NCBI GenBank assembly: GCA_049999725.1
Contig: JBNGIS010036427.1
Location: forward strand, 1 to 62,086
Length of the DNA stretch: 62,086 bases
Direction of reading: 5' to 3'
Source of the DNA: Haplomitrium mnioides
Taxonomy: Eukaryota > Marchantiophyta > Haplomitriopsida > Calobryales
Positions 1 to 9,640 of this stretch are shown in pieces; position 1 is the stretch's first letter; the number at the start of each line of letters is the position of its first letter. The notes below the pieces were generated by a model. The model did no database searches, was not told the origin of the DNA, and worked only from the letters and a program-made list of their open reading frames with translations. The translations under genes and the position numbers were made by a program.

Positions 1-199
1 GTGGTTTCTTAAACCAAAAGCATATGATGAGAAGTCGGTTCCTAGTGCATCAAAGAATTTATTGTTCGATTCTGAACAATATTTTGAGCCTACCAACATA
101 AGAGAGGATGGTTGAAGAATTCTATTTGCTGCAAGTCAATTAGACGAAGTGGCAAAAACTTGATAGAGATATCAAATTGAGCAAGCTCAATGTGGATTT

Positions 200-532
200 G
201 TCACTCCAATTGCTTCTTGGCAAGAGTTCAAAGAAGCGGTGAATCTAAGATTTAGGGTTCTGAATGTTCCAAAGGTGGCAAGAGATCGTTTGGAAAAATT
301 AAAGCAATTTCGTACGGTAAGGAGCTATGTCACACAATTTCAAAATATCATTATGCAAATTCCTAATATGGACAAGGGAGAAGCTTTAGATTTCTTTGTT
401 CGAAGATTGAAGCCTCGCACTAGAATGGAAAAGATAATGAGAGAGCCATCTCAACTAGAAGAAGCAATGCATATAATGAAACAATACGACTCACTACTAT
501 CAACCATTAAAGCTATGCCATGTCCAGAGTAA
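200..532 (+). pseudogene. gag fragment of G1
   Basis: This stretch encodes a retrotransposon gag segment. The reading WQE/EAVNLRFRVLNVP, then FRTVRSYVTQFQNII and LDFFVRRLKPRTR, matches the conserved core of plant gypsy gag (Retrotrans_gag): the 'F...F' turn, the YV..F block and the GL/RR-P block. A zinc knuckle follows at about 640-690 (FYCRQLGHMNVNC), but its first cysteine is replaced because of a one-base loss. Stops lie upstream at about 115 and downstream at 530. The protein would have formed the particle shell and bound RNA. It is now a pseudogene. Confidence 0.75.
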
Positions 533-1039
533 GCTCTACCAAATGTTTGTGCGCCAACAAATGAGGCTCTACCTATGGAGATTAATACGGCTTAGAGAGT
601 GGCACTCACTATTGTAGAGTGTGAGTGTCTACACCAAAGTGGAGGATGTTTTATTGTCGACAACTTGGTCATATGAATGTAAATTGCCCACATTGCCAAG
701 GTCGACCACGCGCTCTTGTTTAATCAAAAATTGTTGAAGAAGAAAATCAAGGAAATAACTGACTTTAGTAAAGACAGTCAAACGGTTTACTAAGAGCTTG
801 ATTAGTTTTAATGGAATGAAAAGCTTGACAAGAATTAGAAGCACTTTGCTTCATCTAGACAGTATGGTTGATGAGCATTCTTGTAGAATGTTAGCAGATT
901 GTGGAAATTTTGAAATTTTCATATCATTATGTTTTGTGAAGAAATCAAAGCTAAAACTTTGCTTATTAAGAGAAGTTTTCTACTATGGTCAATGGCCAAA
1001 AAAATGAGATGTTCTACTTACACAAGTTATTTCTTCTAA

Positions 1040-2230
1040 GGATTGGCAAAGAGTTTGAGGAATCTATGGATTTTGTTATTACACTCGTATAGTATGACAT
1101 TATTTTGGGCTTGCCTTGGCTTGAAGATCGATCCGCTCAAGTTGATTGGGCAAAACAACAAATTCAAGTTACTTTACAAAGAAAGAAATTTCTTTTGAGG
1201 CATTCGACATTATTGGTGAAGAGATCTAAATCAATTCAGTATAATATTTTGATGGAGAAAGAGTTGTCTATTTTTGCCGTATGGATCAAGCTTATCGTAA
1301 ACTTGAATAAGTTGGGAGGGAAATCTACATCGACCTTAATGATTGATGATATTTTGAAGGAGTTTTTAGATGTGCCTCTAGATTTGCCAAAAAGGTTGCT
1401 AGATTATCATGGATTGCTCTTTCTGATTGAGTTGATACTAAGAAGTACTTTGTATAATCGGCCTATATACCAGTTATCCCCACAAAAGTTGGAAGAGCTT
1501 TGCAAGACCTTGAAGGATCTTCTTGAAAAGGATTTCATTCAGCATAGTACTTCACATTGTGGAGCAGCGGTATTCTTTGTACCAAATAAAGATGGTGGAT
1601 TCTGTCTTTGTACTAATTATCGTGGTTTGAACAATCAAATAGTAAAAAATGCTTATTCTTTACCATGTATTGATGATTTGTTGGATCAATTGAGTGGTGC
1701 GCAATTCTTTTCCAAGTTGGATCTTTAAAGTGGCTATTGGCAAATTTCTATCAAGCTAAGTGATGTGTAAAAGACAACTTTTTGCACAAGATATGGGTAT
1801 TTTGAGTGGAACGTCCTTACATTTGGTCTTACTAATGCTTTGGTCATATTCATAGATCAAATATATAGAATTTTTGATGGGAAATTGGACAAGTCAGTTT
1901 TGGTATTCTTGGATGACATTCTTATTTTTAGCAAAACTCAAGTTGAGCATCGTGATCATCTGAAAGAAGTATTGCAAAGGTTGGGCAATTGTAAGTTTTA
2001 TTCCAAGAGATCCAAGTGTGAATTTTGGAAGTAAGAGGTTGCTTACCTAGGGCACAAGGTGTGTGTGAATGGTGTCAAGATAGAAGAAAAGAAAATTAAT
2101 GCTATCAAAGAGTGGCCAATAACAAAGAAAGCAAAGGACATTAGAGCCTTCAAGGGATTGGCAAGCTTCTACCAATAATTCATCTATTATTATGTGCATA
2201 TTGCTATACCACTAACAATCTGTTAGGCAA
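1040..2230 (+). pseudogene. protease end and reverse transcriptase of G1
   Basis: The protease C-terminus reads [17 protein letters not shown] near 1,100. The RT follows with [10 protein letters not shown] (about 1,570), the NYRGLNNQ block, FFSKLDL followed by a stop in place of the usual residue, a SGYWQI block, and the catalytic box VLVFLDDILIFSK near 1,898-1,936 with both aspartates kept. The tether YLGHKV and KGLASFYQ follow. In-frame stops at about 1,727, 1,770, 2,033 and 2,178 make it non-functional. In an intact element this domain copies the RNA into cDNA. Family assignment is firm from the motif order. Confidence 0.85.
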
Positions 2231-2279
2231 AGGGGTCAAGTTTCAATGGACTGCCAAAGAGCAAGCGATATTTCAACAA

Positions 2280-2530
2280 CTCAAGAATGCAGTCTTTTTT
2301 TTGTCTTATTCTATACCTATATAATCCAAAGTCACTTTGTATAGTTTATTTTGATGCTTCTAATTTTGCTATTGGAGTAGTTTTGCAGCAAGAGCTTGAG
2401 GATGGACTTCATCCAATTGCCTTCATGTCGACCCGATTGAATGCAACGTATAGAAACTATTTTGCAAGGGATCTAGAGTAATTAGCAATGGTTTATGCCA
2501 CTAAAGTGTGGAGGCACTATCTTTTGGGAA
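2280..2530 (+). pseudogene. RNase H domain of G1
   Basis: The segment reads IVYFDASNFAIGVVLQQ, then HPIAFMSTRLN and a broken block around EL.A.VYA.K.WRHYLLG. This is the gypsy RNase H start, with the catalytic Asp in FDAS and the later Glu lost at a stop near 2,480. The end of the domain is deleted: the text jumps to integrase linker at about 2,560. In an intact element it degrades the RNA strand during reverse transcription. Confidence 0.75.
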
Positions 2531-2839
2531 GATCAATTGCAACTCTTTGATATCAAGCAAGAGTGAAAGCTTGGAAGGTTACACACCATTCTTGATGCAT
2601 TGTCACGAAGGCTGGATCATCGAGTGAATACAATGGAGGCGAGAAACATTAATATCTTGCATTTGGATAAAGCAACTAGAAGGAGTTATTGTCAAAAACT
2701 ACAAGAAGATGCTTTTTTTAGCCTTGTTTGGGCTTGATTGGCTATCAAAGATAGTGAGTATCATTCTTTTTCCATTTGAAATGGTATTCTCTGTCAAGGC
2801 TATCAAATATATATTCCATAAGATAATGCACTTCAAATA

Positions 2840-4120
2840 GCTTGTTTATAATAAGTGTATGACAATCCCATCTCTAGGTATCTTGGAGTAGCTAAAACTA
2901 CAAAGTTGTTTCAACGCACTTGGTGGTGGCCTAACTTGGCTCGAGATATTCGTGGTTTTGTTCGTTTGTGTGAAAGTTGTTAATAAAGCAAAGCTTTGAA
3001 TAAAAAACAAGCAAGATTTCTTCAACCAATACTAATTCCTACTCCTCATTGGAAGCATGTAAGTTTGGATCTTGTCACTTCACTTCCAACTATACCTTAT
3101 GGGTTTACTTCTATTTGTGGTGTTTGTAGATAAGCTCAACAAGCAGATTCATTTAGCATTGATACTGGATATAGTAGATGCTTCACAATTGGCAAAAATT
3201 TACTTTGATATTGTCTTCCGTCATCATGAAATGCCCAAGGTGTTAATATCTGATAGAGATCCCCGTTTCATTGGAAAGCTTTTGTGAACGTTGTTCAAAC
3301 TTCTAGGAACCAAACTTTCTATGTCTACTACTTATGATCCGCAAATAGATGGGGAAAGAGAGTATGCTAATCACACTATAGAGGACATGCTTGGTGCATT
3401 TATCAATGTTCATCACACTAACTGGGATACTTTTTTATCGGTTGTGGAGTTTGACTACAACAACGCCAAACAAGCAAGTACATGGTTTTCTCCTTTGTTT
3501 CTGAATTTGGGTCAACATCCTCTTGTTTTTGATGGTTTTCTTTCTCCTTCTTCTTCCAATGTTCCAAGTATTTCTACTCTTTTGTCTTGTTTATCTTCTT
3601 CTTTCTAAGATGCTCGCAACCATCTTACTATTGCTCAAATCGGCAAAAACAAAATGTCGATAGTTGTCGTCGTGATGCCTTTTATGTTTTAGGTAACCAA
3701 GTTATATTATCTACTCACAATCTCTTATTGTGTTTAGATACTCAAGTTTGTAAGTTGTCTCCTACTTAGATTGGTCCTTTCTCTATTTCTCATGATCTTC
3801 CTCTTCATATGAAGATTCATCCTATGTTCCATGTCTCTAAACTTAAGCCCTTTGTTCCTAGTCCATCTTCTTTTCTAAATCATATTCAACTTCCTCCTTT
3901 GGCTATTGTTCTTGAGTATCATGAATAATTTGAAGTGGACCGCATATTGGCGAAAAGAGTTGTCAAACAAAGGGGACATCCACAAGTTCAATACAAGGTT
4001 TTGTGAAAAGGCTATCCACTTCATGATGCTACTTGGGAACCTTCTTCAGATCTTGAGAACGCTCAAGAGGCTATTCAAATATTTGAAAGTTGCGACAATG
4101 ACAAGAATGTCATCAATTAG
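2840..4120 (+). pseudogene. integrase and chromodomain of G1
   Basis: A remnant HHCC zinc finger (WWWPNLARDIRGFV..CESC, about 2,925-2,985) precedes the catalytic core. The core shows LDLVTSLP, VFVDKLNKQIHLA, ISDRDPRFIGK (second Asp) and a degenerate E-helix near 3,360. A GPF/HVSKLKPFVPSPSS block follows at about 3,770-3,870. A chromodomain follows at about 3,930-4,090, reading EVDRILAKR, HPQVQYKV and DATWEP. Chromodomains of this kind target integration to particular chromatin. At least one frameshift (near 3,115) and several stops are present. Confidence 0.85.
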
Positions 4121-4149
4121 AAGTCGAAGATTATATAATAGTACAAGCA

Positions 4150-4545
4150 TAAGGTTGTGTTATTTATAAGAAAAATAAAGAGGAGTAAAGGAAGTGGTAG
4201 GGGTTATTTTTAGGGTTGAGATAAGATGAATTTGAAGTCACTTTTAGAGTTTTAGGGTTGAAATTAGAATTGATTTCTAAGTGATCAATTTAGGGTTGAA
4301 ATTAGAAAAGACTTGTAAGTGAAGAAAGAGGGATGACACCCTCTTCTCTTGTATAAATAGAAGGGCTTCATAGCCTCACTCCTCATTCTGGAGTTGCTCT
4401 CAATTTGGTTTGGCTCTTTGGTTGCTTGACTTTGGCTAGTGCTCTTGGCTTTGGTTTGCTTATTAGTCTTGAGTTGTGTAACTCTATTAGAGTTATCTTG
4501 AATTGTTGCTTATTTGGAAGACAATCTTTGAATTCTTTTATAGCT
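4150..4545 (+). repeat. 3' LTR of G1 (partial)
   Basis: Non-coding sequence after the chromodomain contains repeated AGGGTTGAAATTAGAA blocks and a TATAAATAGAAGGGCTTC core-promoter-like segment. It aligns by eye with 7,540-7,870 (plus) and with the reverse complement of about 20,400-20,950. The likely start is the TGTGTTATTTATAAG near 4,152. The end merges with family T sequence at about 4,546, so it may be truncated. Confidence 0.6.
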
Positions 4546-4547
4546 TG

Positions 4548-5200
4548 CAAGTACTTGTAATAATTCTCAAAATGTTTGTCTAGGTTCTTAGTTTGATGCT
4601 CAACAAACTAAGAAAGATGCTCCAATGAAACATATACTTTCTATACGTCGAGAAATGTACAATGAAGCACCTAGACCGTGATAAGGAATTGTTTCACACA
4701 ACACAAGATACGGGCGTAAATTTGGCAACCTACATAAGGTGAAAGCCATAATGTTTATTTGTGTTGTTGCATCACTCGATCCAAAAGGCACACAGTTTTG
4801 GATTGCCAAAGTCCTCAAAGTTTTGTCATTTGATGATGATGAACCTCCAAACTTGGAATGAGTACGTGTTAAATAGTTTGTTTATAAGGTTGAAGATGCA
4901 TTTTTTGGACAATGCTTCTCAGAAAAAAATAGCAACATCAAAAGGGAAACACAAATCCAAGCTACATACTAATGTACTTGATGTAACACAAATCACAATT
5001 TTGTCCTTTGATTTTTTCTCACACAGAAAAACCAATTGATAAAAAGCACTCTAGCTACCATTAAATCAAATCTATTTGAGTATGAAAGACAAAAAGCATA
5101 TCAATCCTAATGTGTTTGAAAAAGATTCAATCAATGTTATTAACACTGAGGTAGATCGTGTCAACCTTGACGAATTTTTTGAAACTTAATCCCAAGAAGT
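4548..5200 (+). pseudogene. T transposase-like protein, C-terminal fragment (copy A)
   Basis: The reading SQNVCLG, DAQQ, then SHNTRYGRKFGNLHKVKA, MFICVVASLDPKGTQFWIA and KVLKVLSFDDDEPPN parallels the copy B protein at 56,201-56,560. Two or more in-frame stops interrupt it. The FWIAKVLKVL segment followed by an acidic turn and a VQWF-type strand looks like a BAH- or Tudor-like beta module. That is a judgement from pattern and has not been tested. The fragment starts abruptly at the G1 junction. Confidence 0.6.
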
Positions 5201-6761
5201 GGACATGAGTGACTAAAGTCATTTAAGAACCTCATTATATATTGCATGCTTTCAGTTTATGTTGTAATTTAAAATTATTATTTTGTAAAGTAACTAAGAA
5301 TATTTTGAAAGAATTTGTTGAATTTATAAGCCATCTTGAACTTTTTAGTGCAAATCATTCCAAGTTGATTGTTATTCTCTGTGAATGAAACTTGAATCTT
5401 TAGTTAATATTTTCATTTGATTTGTAAAATATTTTCTTATGCAAAATGTAGTTATATTCTTTCTGTCTTTATTGCTTGCTAGAAGAGTTTAATGTTTTGG
5501 TATTCCTAAAGCGTTTGACCAAATTGACAACTTAATCTTTTGCTTCTAAGGACTTTGATGTAAAACTTGAAACTTTCAGCGTGCTTTAACTTAGTTGTAG
5601 AGCCTTGTACCTGTTTTATTTTTAGATTCTGAATCAAAAAATAGAATCTTTAGCGTGCCTAGAGTTTGTTGCAAAAAATAGAACCTTTAGCGCTTGTATA
5701 CTTTGTTTTAGAAGTATAAACCCTATGCGCACATAGACTTTGATATGCAAGTCAAAACTTTGTGCGCAAAAAGGCTCTAATGTGGAATGTAAAACCTAGG
5801 TTCAGCATAGCCTTCGTTGTCGAGTGTCTAGATGTTGAGTTCAAATTCCCATACGCGCATAGACTTTCGTGTCAATTGTTCAGATGTTGAGCTTGGATTC
5901 CTATGCACACATAGACTTTCTTGTGGAAGTCCAAGCCTTCCACATGTACTAATGTTGATATACAACCCTCAAGCTTCTATAGACAATGATTACCGTGTAG
6001 AGTTTAGATTCTACTTTGCTCAAAGACTCTCTTGTAGAACTAAAAACTTTTTATTTGGTAGACTCTTGTCAAAAACTTGGAGATGTGGCTTGCTTATACT
6101 CTTAAATAAAAATCTAAAGCCACTAACTTTTTGATTATGAACTATCACTCTTTTGTGTATATGATTCTTTAAATTATAAAAGATCTTTAATTGGTAAAAC
6201 CTTCTAAAATATTCCCACTTTAACCTTTGCGCTAATGAATTTTCAACTACAAAAGAAAGCTTCTTTATTGCTTGAACTTGAAATAGAAGCTCCAAAATCT
6301 ATGCAATGTTTTGGTTTGTTGGTATTTATGCCTTATGATTCCAAACTCATTCCCTTGACTTCTAGTCTGTTTGGGTATTTTCCTCATGTTTTCTATTTTT
6401 TTTCCAAAAAGCAAGTTTCAAGGAGCATCTTGTTTATGCGCGCATAGAGTTTGTGCAACCAAACTTATTTCAAAATAAATTATTCTGATGTATATTCCAA
6501 TTTTTGAGCTTCTAAATGTAATCAATAATAAATGCAAGTTTCTTGTGAAAACATACCATAATTTTTATACTTTTCATTGATTTTGAAATATTCTTAGTTT
6601 TCATAAAAACTAAGAATATTGATTGATTTTGGATAATGAAATTGATTCTCTTTTGGCTATGGTTGTTTAGATGGGAGAAAATGAAGCTCAAAAACTCAAG
6701 TAGTTTTTGTTTTACAAAATAACCTTGCTTTCTTTGTTTTTTTAGGTCAAAAACTATGAAC

Positions 6762-6788
6762 AGCGGCTACTTTGAACCAGGAACCGCT
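6762..6788. repeat. terminal module of T with AGCGG/CCGCT arms
   Basis: A 27-bp unit with core GGCTACTTTGAACCAGGAACC is bounded by AGCGG and CCGCT, which are complementary. At the matching end of T copy B (47,063-47,090) the same core is present, but in inverted orientation relative to the rest of the element. It probably marks the element terminus. Confidence 0.5.
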
Positions 6789-7303
6789 ATTGAGTTCTTG
6801 TTTCACTTGGTAGTCGAAATTTTTTTTTTTTGTGATTTGGTATTGAAAAACATCAATTTTGCATTTGTAATCTTTTTTTCGTACGAGTTCTACTGCGATT
6901 CCTCTCCTTTGACTTCCAATCGACTTGCCTCCTTTGACGATTCTGCTTCGATCAAGAACCGGCAAAACCTTCTTCGATTTTTGCCTCGATTTGGTTCTTG
7001 GATGTTAGCTCGATTTTTTCTCCTTCAACAAGCTAGCTTTCTTCTTCGAATGCTTGAAACCCTAGAAAAAATCCAGCGAACTCTTTCAGCGAATGTCGAG
7101 TCCCTCTATTCTGCTGTCTTCGATTCTTCCGCAGCCTTTTATTCTTTAACAAAACAATTCTCACCGACAAGTGCCAACAATTTCTGCTCCTGAATTTTTC
7201 AGCATGCTTCTTTTCTACAATCGATTTTACAATATGCCTCCTTTTTCCTTTCTTGCTTCTCCTCAAATTGTTTGTGCTCAGCAGTGTGATGTTAATTCCT
7301 GAA

Positions 7304-7318
7304 CCTGCTCTAATACCA
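7304..7318 (-). other. primer-binding site (initiator tRNA-Met type)
   Basis: Read on the minus strand this is TGGTATTAGAGCAGG. It differs at one base from the plant consensus TGGTATCAGAGC that pairs with the 3' end of initiator tRNA-Met. It starts directly after the LTR terminus CA, as expected for priming of minus-strand DNA. Confidence 0.8.
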
Positions 7319-7539
7319 TGTCAACAATATTGCACTGCGATGGAACACACAAATTGCATCCAAGGGTGGAGAGAATAATACGTTTTTTATTTCACAATGG
7401 CTCGATGGCCTCAAATTACAACAAGGGGAGGATTGCTCTCTCGCAACTCCAATCTGCCTCATATATATTACAAACCCTAGCTAAACTAAGGGGGCTACCA
7501 GCTCAGCCTGGCAGTCTATTAGAACTCGACATTTCAACA
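7319..7539 (-). repeat. 5' LTR, 221 bp, TG...CA
   Basis: The boundaries are the dinucleotides TG (minus strand, 7,539) and CA (7,319), and the inner end lies directly beside a tRNA-iMet-type primer-binding site. No second LTR of this sequence is present in the window. Confidence 0.75.
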
Positions 7540-7875
7540 ATAGAGAGGAGTGAAGGAAGTGGTAGAGAGTCACGTTTAGGGTTGAGATAAGATTACTTGT
7601 CTTCAAAGTTACTTTTAGTATAGAGTCACTTTTAGGGTTGAAATTAGAAGTGACTTGTAAGTGAAGAAAGATGGATGACACTCTCTTCTCTTGTATAAAT
7701 AGAAAGGCTTCTTAGCCCCACTCTTTATTCTAGAGTTCCTCTCAAATCACTTAGGTTCTTTAGTTGCTTAGCTTTTGCTTGCATTCTTGGTCTTAGCTTG
7801 GGCTTGAATTGCTTTTGGTTGAAAAATTCTATTAGAGTTTACTATGAGTTATTACTCATTTGGATTTGGTACTTC
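7540..7875 (+). repeat. gypsy LTR fragment related to G1
   Basis: Similarity to the G1 LTR starts abruptly with AATAGAGAGGAGTGAAGGAAG. It continues through the GTCACTTTTAGGGTTGAAATT blocks and the TATAAATAGAAAGGCTTC promoter-like segment. No coding domain is attached. The first 20-30 bases of the LTR are missing because the neighbouring element starts at 7,539. Confidence 0.75.
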
Positions 7876-7887
7876 AGTTATTTTAGA

Positions 7888-8310
7888 GGTTGTCAAAACT
7901 TAAATCTCAATGTAATGAGATTTGATGTTTTCACTTGTTGCTCATGTTTTCACTTGTTGCTTAAGTTCATAAAGAGTTTGTCAACACTTGAATCTCAATG
8001 TAATGAGATCTCATAGTTTCACTTGTTGCTGAAGTTCATAAAGAATTTGTCAAAATTTGAATCGTAAGAATTTGTCAAAATTTGAATCGTAATCTCATAC
8101 TTTCACTTGTTATTGTACTTTCACTTGTTATTGAAGTTCACAAACATGTTGTCAACATATGAATCTCAATGTAATGAGATCATATCACTTTTACTTGTTA
8201 TTTAAGTTGATAAACATGTTGTCAAAGTTTGAACCTCAATGTAATGAGATCCCACCTTTTCACTTGTTATTGAATTTCATTAACAAGGTTGTCAAAATTT
8301 GAATCCCATT
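7888..8310. repeat. tandem repeat, units of about 70-88 bp
   Basis: About five degenerate units share the text TTTCACTTGTTATTGAAGTT, a GTTGTCAAAATTTGAA block and CTCAATGTAATGAGAT. The last block occurs at 7,906, 7,994, 8,164 and 8,235. It is an imperfect palindrome, ATCTCA-6-TGAGAT. No protein reading is plausible. Confidence 0.8.
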
Positions 8311-8375
8311 ATTGAATTTGAAAACCCAATATTGAATTTGAAAAAAGCCTTCATTGTACAATGTACAAAAGAAGT

Positions 8376-8602
8376 GAGATTTCATGAGCACCTTTTCTGA
8401 TGAAGTAGCAGACTAGAGTAGCGGAAAGTAGTGGACAGTAGAAAGAGATTTCATAAGCACCTTTCTTCATGATTTCTGATGAAGTAGCACACTAGAGTAG
8501 CGGAAAGTAGTGGACAGTAGAAAGAGATTTCATAAGCACCTTTCTTCATGATTTATGATGAAGTAGCAGACTAGAGTAGCGGAAAGTAGTGGACAGTAGA
8601 AA
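8376..8602. repeat. 79-bp tandem repeat, 2.9 copies
   Basis: Units begin GAGATTTCATAAGCACC and end GTGGACAGTAGAAA. They start at 8,376 (10 bases shorter internally), 8,445 and 8,524. The second and third units are nearly identical, so the array is young. It sits at the repeat/gene-island border. Confidence 0.9.
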
Positions 8603-9640
8603 ATCACGTCCTTCCACCCAACCACCAAATCAAACGAAACCAAAGAGTCTTTCTGGTAGCAAATCTGGATTTTAGAAAAACTTGGTTGTTCTGTTGCAGA
8701 ACTGAAAAAGACGGGATTTCTGTTGGGAAAGTACTGAGGTGAGCAGCAACGTGGACAGCCATCGATCAACAGCATGGCAATCGTACTGTACCCGACAAAC
8801 GTTTCTGAAACAACATTCCAAGTACGTCCTTCCATGATTGATGGGGATAGCATGATGCACATTCTCCCTCTCCCTCTGTTGCCAATTCATGGGTTTCATG
8901 TTACAGTGCACGCAGTATTGCACATTTTATTAGTATTCCAACTATCATACATACACGTCTGCATCACTGTATAATAGTGTAAGAAATCCAAAGTGTCGTG
9001 AATTGCATACCTGCAAAACGTCCGACTCATACTGCGTAGCACAAAACTGTGTTTTCAGTGAGCACTTCATTCATATCGACCGTCGCAAGGAAAGGATCCA
9101 ACTCCCTATTCCTTCTAAAGTCATATCGTAAATTGAAAGCAAACATTGAACTGGAAAAATATTGCAATAAACGATGCTTGCCGAGTGTGTGATTCGTAAT
9201 CACAAAGACCAGAAATGAAATCTAAAGCTGCCTTTCAGACCTAACAAAGTAGAATTCTGAAACATTATTCCAACTCCTGCTGCAGTTCTACGATGGGAGG
9301 CTAGTCCTCTCACAATTCGAGCAGGGCAAGAGCAGGCAGCTATTGAAGAAGTTTATTTCAAAAAAATTTATTTGAGATCGCCAAAGAATTCAAAAAATGA
9401 ATCGTCATGCTTGAAAATGCACCCTGTCGTCATAAGGGCACAGAGGTGACTGCACACTGTGCATTGAGCAGCATGAACGTAGCTTGCATGCAGATAAATA
9501 CCGCTTATTTCATAACTCGCTGAACCGACTTGTAAGGGCCTGGCGTGCGCATAAAGCGAGAAAATGAGTACTGTACAATTTCAAAATATACAAACCAATT
9601 GAATGAGTGTCGGTGGACGAGTCACTGATCATAGGAGCTC
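8603..9640. other. intergenic, 3' side of the NPF gene
   Basis: I see no gene, RNA gene or repeat in this kilobase. Short open frames have no recognisable content. It probably includes the 3' untranslated region of the minus-strand transporter gene. Base composition is more balanced than in the flanking repeats. Confidence 0.5.

Larger units (their letters stand above)
1..4545 (+). mobile_element. Ty3/gypsy chromovirus remnant (G1)
   Basis: This is a degenerate LTR retrotransposon cut by the left window edge. Reading along the plus strand, it holds gag, a damaged zinc knuckle, protease end, reverse transcriptase, RNase H, integrase, chromodomain and 3' LTR. The order RT-RNase H-integrase identifies Ty3/gypsy, and the C-terminal chromodomain places it with the chromoviruses. 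Every domain is interrupted by stops or frameshifts, so no protein can be made. The 3' LTR has a TATA-like TATAAATAG near 4,350. The right end runs straight into a copy of family T near 4,546. Related copies lie on the minus strand at 20.2-25.6 kb, and a partial LTR lies at 7,540. Confidence 0.9.
4546..6788 (+). mobile_element. family T, copy A (3' part of a transposase-like element)
   Basis: This is a copy, in plus orientation, of the element seen most fully on the minus strand at 47,061-60,100. Its first 650 bases encode the C-terminus of the transposase-like protein, and the rest is the AT-rich 3' flank. The flank carries CTATGCGCACATAG-type palindromes at 5,723-5,736, about 5,850-5,863, 5,901-5,914 and about 6,434-6,446. 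The end holds a 27-bp module (6,762-6,788) with AGCGG/CCGCT arms. It abuts the G1 LTR on the left and a truncated LTR element on the right. Around 6,200 it preserves the target sequence into which a copia element inserted in copy B. Confidence 0.7.
6791..7539 (-). mobile_element. truncated LTR retrotransposon: 5' LTR, PBS and leader
   Basis: On the minus strand a 221-bp LTR runs from 7,539 to 7,319. It starts TGTTGAAATGTC, ends TTGTTGACA, and holds a TATATATGAGG promoter-like run. A primer-binding site follows immediately, then about 510 bases of leader with no recognisable gag, before the sequence stops at the T copy A boundary. The LTR start abuts the gypsy LTR at 7,540, as expected for insertion into it. 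The element type (probably Ty1/copia) cannot be fixed without coding sequence. Confidence 0.75.

Noticed and set aside
6756-7193. A 145-codon plus-strand open frame
   Set aside because: It runs across the T terminus into the antisense of a retrotransposon leader, and its content is low-complexity.
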